Assembly (NCBI RefSeq): GCF_008831285.2
Contig: NC_045146.1
Coordinates: 22,771,703 to 22,835,702 of the forward strand
Direction of reading: 5' to 3'
Source: Nymphaea colorata
Taxonomy: Eukaryota; Streptophyta; Magnoliopsida; Nymphaeales; Nymphaeaceae
Length of the DNA: 64,000 bases
Shown here: positions 57,055 to 64,000 of the stretch, piece after piece
Layout: every line of letters begins with the position of its first letter
Position numbering within the stretch: the stretch's first letter is position 1
The notes under the pieces: model-generated
Database searches by the model: none
Seen by the model: the letters and a program-made list of their open reading frames with translations, nothing else
What the model was told of the DNA's origin: nothing
Translations under genes and position numbers: made by a program

Positions 57055-60000
57055 TCAAACCGTTTCAATTCTTGTGCATGAAGGAAACAGGCCAATCAAA
57101 ACAGGATTCTTCTGTAGGCAGATCATGAAATCATTTGAACCGACCACACCATCTTTGTCCACGTCGAATAATGCGTACAGCTCATGCACCTGAACGTTTT
57201 GTCCAGATAGCTCAGAGTCGCTTTTATGGCAGTTAATCGTACAAGGAACATCATACTAACAAAAGCAAAAGCTTACATTTTTCTCACTCAAGTATGGGTC
57301 TCCACATCGCAAAGCATTTCCAAACTGAAAAGCAAAACAATATCAAGAAATCTTCCGTTAAAATTTGCAGTGAAAACTAAAGGCATGTGTGATATCTCTC
57401 ACCTGCGGCTCAGAAATATATCCCTCTCCATTATGATCATAATTGTCAAAGATGACCTCACATGCTGGCCGGAATGCTGGCTGCCTCAATATGCAAGCAG
57501 ATCCATATAGGAACTGTAACAGTTGACACCCAGTGAGTTGCTGATACAGTGCAAGATTTTTCAAATGTAATCGCTGGCCAGCTAGTTCGCCAACAAGAAA
57601 TCAAACTTAAAATCCTTCATTAATGCCAAAAATAAGGTTGGTTCCGCAACAATGCCTATATAATGATTCCTCTTCGTGGTAAAAGATATCATGTTTTCCA
57701 TTGCCCACTTATGTGCTATTAGGTAAGGCAAAAGAACAAACTGGAAACGTATGTACAAGTGAGAGCATGTCAAGCAGAGGTACTCAAAAGGCGGCCAGAG
57801 GGAGGAACTTGTAGTCACAGGGCAACTCTCACATAGAATGTGAAAAGGGCAAGGCCTTGCAAAAATTGGAGGGAATTTCCACCAATATTTTGCTGCTAAT
57901 CCCAAAAGGGGTTCTGCATTCCAGGATTTTCTCATAGGACCGCCAGTTTCGGGGAATTGCCAACTAAAATTCAGGCTAGTGACCATTGTCTTTGAAGATG
58001 TTCCCATTCTTGCGAATCGAAAACACCGAACTTATGGCAAATACCTTTTCTTCGAGTGTACAACCACATTTTGAGTTGTTCTTACATTCTTACGGGCTCT
58101 CTCTCTTTCTTCCACTCGTGTGCATAAACAAGTGTTCCATCTTTTCAGATGAGATATGCAATAAACGCTTTTTTCTCTCTCTTATCTCACTTGCGTGTGT
58201 TAACCAAGTATTCCAAATGTTTTCTACAATAAACGCTTCAATGAAAAGAAATAATTTATGTAGTTCACCTGTCTGAAAGTTATAGAACCACGCTGTTCCA
58301 CATCAAGAAAAGCAAATACCTGGAGAAAACGCATCATCATAACAAACAGTTTAGAAACAACATTTAGGGGAAAATCACTGACTTTTACCTGCATTAGGCT
58401 TTTGCATCTACAAAACTTATTGCAATAGAGTACAAAAAAACTAGCAAAGCAGGTTAAAAAGCAATTTTGATTTAAAAGCAGCTCATTGAATTATGTGAGC
58501 ATGCTGGAATTAATTTGCTGCAGAAGTACATAAAGCAACTGTAGCAATCACCCACAAAAACAAGGTACATGCATTTAATTTCCACAAGTTCCTAAAGAAG
58601 GCATGATCTTTGAGCATTGAAAATAAACTAAAGGACACAAGTCAGTAAAACAAAAATACAAACCTTCTCTGTCAAAGGGCTGTGCTTCAACCTCAATGAA
58701 TTCAAGAAGTTGTACATCTGAACACGCCCGCTGCAATCAAAATAATGGGATTAAATCCTTGAAGAACCAAGTTGATTTTATGCCTACATGAAAATGTTAA
58801 ACTAGTCTAATTAAATTAAGCAACAGTTAGACATAAATACATTCCTGCAGCAACTCAAATAATGCCTACATGTCTCACAGTCTCAGAGAAAAACCCAAAG
58901 ATGCCCAACCATGAACTTCCTAGAAATTTCAACAGAAACTTGGAATACATTTGTAAGAAAGCTTCCACACCACCAAACACATATAGAATAACAATTCAAG
59001 GCATAAAGATCAAACACAGGATCCTCCTGGATGAGATCGACCAAAATCCAACAATATGTGCATGCTCACTTTTTAAATTTTTTGGTTCACATGCAAATTA
59101 TCTGATGCTCAATTTACAGTTTTTTTAGCCATATTACAATGGGAAGCAGGGGTAAGTATTAGCTTGGAAATGGATTTAGACAGCATGAATGCAGTATACT
59201 CAGACATATGCAAGGTGGTAAAACAATGACTATGTATGCTCATAGAAAGGAGCAACGAAGGGCAATTATGAACAAGAATATCACATCGTTTTTAAAAAAA
59301 TAGAGAACACAAATTTTCTGCAAAAGAACCCGAAGGAATTTTTTTTTTTCTTTTGAAAATTTTAAACCTCAAGGAACTTTGTGAGAACTTTTTTCATGCA
59401 GGTTTTCACAAACCAACAGTCAATGTCATGAAATAATATGGGCAATGGGTTATATGAAGTTCTCAAAGAAAATAAATTATAGCAGCTTCTTGCACAAAAC
59501 AGCAGTTCCAAAGTCTCATAGACCAAGTCATAGTACAACACAATGCCAAATGACATCAAAAAGCATTGATCAACAGCAGTCTGTCATCAGATACCTAAGC
59601 TACAGTTAGGCCCCATCCTCGACATAGATTAAATGACAGACACTAAACTCTCAAGTCTCAATTTCAAAACAGCACTTATGATATCAACAGCTTTATCAAG
59701 TTCTGAACCATTCAAACAAAAATAGCTGCTAATACTACAAGTGTATAATACCAACAATCCAACATACAAACCTGAAGTCCTAACTTGACTCTTGAAGCCA
59801 CCCAATACATACAAATACAAGTGTAAAATACCAACATACAAACCCTAAGGTTCTATATTGACTCTTGGAACCACCCACAGCATATAAGTACCAATAATTG
59901 GATTTCCAGATCTTTTCTTGTACACCTAAGTACCATGAGAAAACTGCAATTTCATTACATAAGTAAAAAAAAATAATCAAAAGCATTTCCTTCTCCCTCG

Positions 60001-62311
60001 AAATAGTTACCATTGTATGATCAATGATGGCACCTATATGAATAATTTTTTGAAACAAGCAGCATATGAAGCATGGAGTTAAGCTGAGAGCATAAAGGAA
60101 GAAGGAGACGAAGTAATAAAGTATGGTACCTGCAGTCTGGCTTCATTTCCATAAACCTCTCAAGAAACTCAACAACTTCCAATGTGTTTATGCTGAATAA
60201 CTATGTGGACATGAGGAAAAGCTAAATAAGTCACTGATAGACTCAAAAATATTATTGATATTGCAAAACCCATGGTTTTCAACATAAAGCAAACAACTGA
60301 AGCTAAGCAACGAAGAAGCTGAGACTAAAAATTCACTAAACATACAAACGAGATGCCTTAAAAAAAAAACGTAATTTGTTTGAAGCACCAAATGTAGTGC
60401 TGGGAGATAAATTATTAATTGTAGGAGCTGGAAGACTCGATGTGTTGTAAACGGTTTGGATTGCATAATAAGTCTCAAAAGAAATATTTGCTGGACAGTT
60501 ATGGATTTTTTTTTTTCCAAATGGCAACATTAATTGCCAAAGGAAAGACCAGGGAGAGGAATAAGAAGATCAACGATAAACTGGAAACTCACATGATCAA
60601 ATCTAGCCACTTCTACCATAAAAGCAGATGCCTTCTCCTGTGGAGTATAGGAACAGTATTGTCAGATGATAGTTCTCTAAAGCCATAGAGTTATCAACCA
60701 ATGAAACATAAAGAAAATTTTTAGTGCACTGCAATGTGAATTACGGAGATTAAATGTAGTGCAAAGGAACATAGATATAATAAAAACCCACTTGTTGGCA
60801 ACAGAAATTCATAAAAATAAGACATGTGACATGTTAAACAAAAAAAAAGAGAAAAAAAAACAAATAAAATATTTAAGCACTACAGACTGACATCATTCCT
60901 ACGCCAACCACCACGCCCTCTATGTCTACCTCTCCAACTACTGCCAAGAATGGAGTTGTAATCAACAAGTCACCTCCCTTCGCCAAGCTTTTAAAGGACA
61001 AAGGTAACCTCATACTAGAAAAAACGAGAGAGAGAGAGAGTTACATAGCCTTGTTCCGATGCCTTCAAAAGAAGCAACAAATCACCATAAGAATGAAAAG
61101 TTTGAACAACATTGAGTGCACTTGCAATAGCATGACTTGTCTGCAAAATAAGCCACAAACTAGAATCAGAAAATTTTTTCTCCAAAATCAAAACTCACAG
61201 TTTATGATAGCTACAATAGCTAGATTTCTTTTCTTAACAGGCATTTATCATCAGTTCATACTTTGGCTTTAGTAGATAACAAACCAATCGTTACTTTTGG
61301 ATAGAAAATCCTTCCCTGTAAAAAGGTAAATTTCAATGGACCACATTGTTTGTATCAATACTATCAAAAATGGCTTTCTGTCTGACTCCATTATAGAGAT
61401 CATCAATACAACCATATATACAAAGATAGCTAGTCCCAGAGACAACACCACAGACTTTAATAAATCAGGCACAAAGAGATTCAAATAGATAAAGATAGAT
61501 TACAAAGTCACCCTCCAAACCATCTTGTTTACCCAAGCAATTGATAATGGATGCAAGTCAAAGAGCACCTTATTTTAATAAACTTTCTATTTCAATGGTG
61601 CCATTACAAAAAATGCAAGATTAGGGCGAAGAGATTGAACCTTCAATTACTTATTTTTTCCTATACTAGTGCAGCTATTGATAACGTAATATGCTGTCCC
61701 ATGGGAACATATTTAAATAAGTTACTTTGAAGATGAGTTAATTCAAAGTTCTTGAAAGAAGGCCAAATAAATTAAATCCAATCCATGAAGAAGATATGAG
61801 GCACATTTCAATTTAAAATTGTACACTTACAAAAGACCAACCCGCAACAAGGAACATAAGGACTCATGGCATGAAAGAACACCCAAATAACAGTAACTGC
61901 TAGAAAGCTTACCCTTGCAGCAAAATGAATAGGACTTTCTTTTTTATTTTCAAGGGGTGAAATGACTGGGAGGTACTCAACCTGCAAAGTATGGTGAAGC
62001 ATCATCAGCTACCTTCACTACTAATAAAGGAAATCGCATCACAATTTATGAAGTTAAATCTTCCTAAGGTTGACTTTCAAAATGTGATCAGTTAACTGGA
62101 ATAAAAGGGCTTCAGCTATATGGCACTCAATTATGCTCATGGAAACTTGAGGCAGAAAGTCCAAATGTCATTTCATTGTATCCAAGACATATATCATAGA
62201 TAATTGTCAACGAAACTCTATGCAACAAACCCACCAGATGAAGATAAAGAGCCCAACTACATATTAACAGTAGCACAAACATTAATGAAATTTCTTTCAA
62301 GCATCTGGAAT

Positions 62312-62342
<31 letters not shown>

Positions 62343-63635
62343 GTTTTCAACAATACATCATTTTCCCATCTTATACCAAAGAACATGACCTCCAACTACC
62401 GGCTGCCCAAATATAAAATTATCGCTTTCAGTAATAAACTAGTTAAGGAGCCAGAGACTTTTATATAGTTGTAATTGAAAGACAGTAACATGAGCAGCAA
62501 ATTTTTAAAACTTTCACGAAAGCAGTTAACTTGAAAATTGTGACGTCATGATACAACTAAGTCAGTTTTGGAGCTCACCCAAGGCCTTCTGTGACTTGGG
62601 TTGACTTGAATGACTCTTCGACCTGTAATTATAGCTTGAGTACCCTTTGATGTTTAATAACTTCAACTAGTCTTTAGAAATATATTCTTCAAAAGAATGC
62701 CTGCATTTAGATGAAACTTTTATCTCTTTATATTTCTTGATCATGAGGTTTATGCACATTACCCCAAGGTCTCCACCACCGCTTCTGATTATGGGCAACG
62801 GGTATGGATGCTTTTTAACAAAGCTTGTACCATTTCTACCACAATTAACACATTCTTTCTTCGCCTTAGAATTATTTGTTGAACCAGTGAATATTATATA
62901 TAATGAAATAGTTAATATTAATGACCAAAATGCCATGTTACTAGAGAAGACTCTTCCAGAATCAACTAAGTTTATGTTGCACATATTCACATCCAGGCCT
63001 TGACAAAGAAAATAAGATGCAAATTCCTTCTCTAGAAGACTACTCAATGTACAAGCACTTTCACAACATTAAAGAACTTCCTCATAAGTTTAGAGGACAG
63101 CTTCTATACAGCACAAATCATTAATCAAACATGGCAAGAGATACCACTTAAGGAAAAAGTAAGCATTTCCTTTAGTCACCTGTTAAACTTTGCACAAAGA
63201 GAACAAATATTGCAGAACAAATGATAATTATAAACTTTTACATCGATCATGCCTTTGTAATATTTAGAGCATCCAATAAAAACTTGAAGAAATCAGGCAG
63301 AACATACCTCCATAAAATTATGAAACTGAGTGAACATCCTGAACATTAACTTTGTCAATGAGATATTGCCCCTACATAAATTAACAACAGGGGTTAATCA
63401 GGTCATAACTCATAAGACTACTTGTACAAACAAATAACTACAGTATGAAACTGACATACTAACCAACTTACCAAGACTGATCAAAGTGAACAAAAGGATA
63501 CCGGACAGCCACTGGTTGGATGGGATAACCAGGAATAAATGCTCCTAATTGGAAATATATAAGTGCGCTCCCATTTGTTGTGGTGCCTTCAGGAAACAAT
63601 AACACTCTAGGGAATCCATCACATGATGCTTTTCT
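57055..63635 (-). CDS. LPEAT2: Lysophospholipid acyltransferase with EF-hands (LPEAT2-like), N-terminus outside window
   Basis: ER-type enzyme that re-acylates lysophosphatidylethanolamine or lysophosphatidylcholine with acyl-CoA. Eleven visible exons join in frame (306 aa plus stop): 63472-63635, 63308-63371, 61913-61981, 61045-61140, 60593-60637, 60130-60200, 58664-58730, 58269-58319, 57403-57513, 57277-57324 and 57055-57189. The first visible exon has the PlsC acyl-acceptor motif FPEGTTTNG, then GYPIQPVAVRYPF. Next come LMFRMFTQFHNFMEVEYLPV and TSHAIASALNVVQT, linking to the calcium-binding tail: VFAFLDVEQRGSITFRQ (degenerate), NYDHNGEGYISE (Asn at loop position 1) and DVDKDGVVGSND (Asp at position 12). 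It ends PVLIGLFPSCTRIETV. The NHxxxxD motif and membrane segments should lie right of the window. The exon at 60130-60200 was set at the ATAG acceptor because the alternative TTCAG breaks the frame. Confidence 0.93.
62312..62344. repeat. (GT)n microsatellite in LPEAT2 intron
   Basis: About 16 GT dinucleotides, interrupted once by gc, in the 1.3-kb intron between the exons at 63308 and 61981. Confidence 0.9.
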
Positions 63636-63730
63636 CTGCATGCAAATCCTTAAGGGAAATCGGTATCAATAGCTTATAAAAAAAATAGAAAATACTATAT
63701 GGTAGCAATGAGGTTAAATTCAAGTTTACA

Positions 63731-63927
63731 TGTAACACCCTATTATGAAAGCTTAGTACTGTAATGGAGATTGTACAAAATCTTCAAGGTTTATAACGGG
63801 GCTGGTTAAGTGATTGATTGCCTTAGTTCCTGACTTTTAAGGTTGAAACTAAAACTGCTAGAAGGCAGGTTAGAATCTGCCAAACTAGAAGCCTGAGTCC
63901 CGTGTGAAAGCAGGTGGGGTTGTTACA
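63731..63927 (+). repeat. 5' LTR of a Ty3/gypsy-like or TRIM retroelement
   Basis: The segment starts tgtaacaccc and ends gttgttaca (TGTAACA..TGTTACA ends). Directly after it lies ttggtatcaaata (63929 on), which matches the usual initiator-Met tRNA primer-binding site TGGTATCA. This marks it as a 5' LTR with the internal region running off the right edge. It lies upstream of the first visible LPEAT2 exon, presumably in an intron, and antisense to the gene. Confidence 0.75.
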
Positions 63928-64000
63928 GTTGGTATCAAATATAGTTCAATACCCAGACCTATAGAGTCCTAACACATGGATATGAATTCCTCAAAGGGGG

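Noticed and set aside
62667-63047. 126-codon minus-strand frame in an LPEAT2 intron
   Set aside because: The flanking exons (63308-63371 and 61913-61981) join in frame and match the family without it.
1-64000. tRNA, rRNA or other structured RNA genes
   Set aside because: I saw no cloverleaf-like sequence or rRNA core by eye; a covariance-model scan would be needed to exclude them.

Overview
This is a stretch of plant nuclear DNA, almost certainly an angiosperm. The genes are interrupted by many introns with GT..AG borders, the intergenic and intronic DNA is AT-rich, and Copia, Ty3/gypsy-like and MITE-like elements are scattered through it. The products are plant-specific forms: an HPR-type 2-hydroxyacid dehydrogenase, an mTERF protein, the uridylyltransferase URT1, the acyltransferase LPEAT2 and a MORC ATPase. 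I cannot name the species. Exon coordinates were worked out by hand from reading frame, splice-site and family-motif continuity. Each multi-exon model closes in frame.

Layout. (1) 1-4148: 3' part of an intact-looking Copia element with its 3' LTR. (2) 6526-14251, minus: a MORC/CRT1-type ATPase with 11 visible exons; its C-terminal exons are not between 4149 and 6525, so they lie left of the window or are lost. (3) 17040-29870, plus: a tandem array of HPR3/HPR4-like dehydrogenase units, made of three complete two-exon genes (B, D, E), one intact exon-1-only copy (A), one frameshifted exon-1-only copy (C) and one decayed exon-2 remnant (F). (4) 30701-34812, minus: a complete six-exon mTERF gene. 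(5) 37032-43648, minus: a complete six-exon URT1 gene. (6) 46480-49960, plus: a broken MINDY-type deubiquitinase gene whose catalytic Cys and Gln are replaced, with a second partial copy downstream. (7) About 50-57 kb: repeat-rich DNA with a strong inverted repeat and several MITE-like elements. (8) 57055-63635, minus: the C-terminal half of an LPEAT2-type acyltransferase with EF-hands; its N-terminal exons lie right of the window, and a gypsy-like 5' LTR sits in the intron at the right edge.

From memory, Arabidopsis carries URT1 (At2g45620), an HPR4-type dehydrogenase (At2g45630) and LPEAT2 (At2g45670) close together on chromosome 2. The same three families here suggest an old conserved block, expanded by HPR duplication. 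The genes act in unrelated processes (glyoxylate/hydroxypyruvate reduction, mRNA tail uridylation, phospholipid acylation, organelle gene expression, chromatin silencing). I see no evidence that they form one system, and nothing here amounts to a clearly new biological system.
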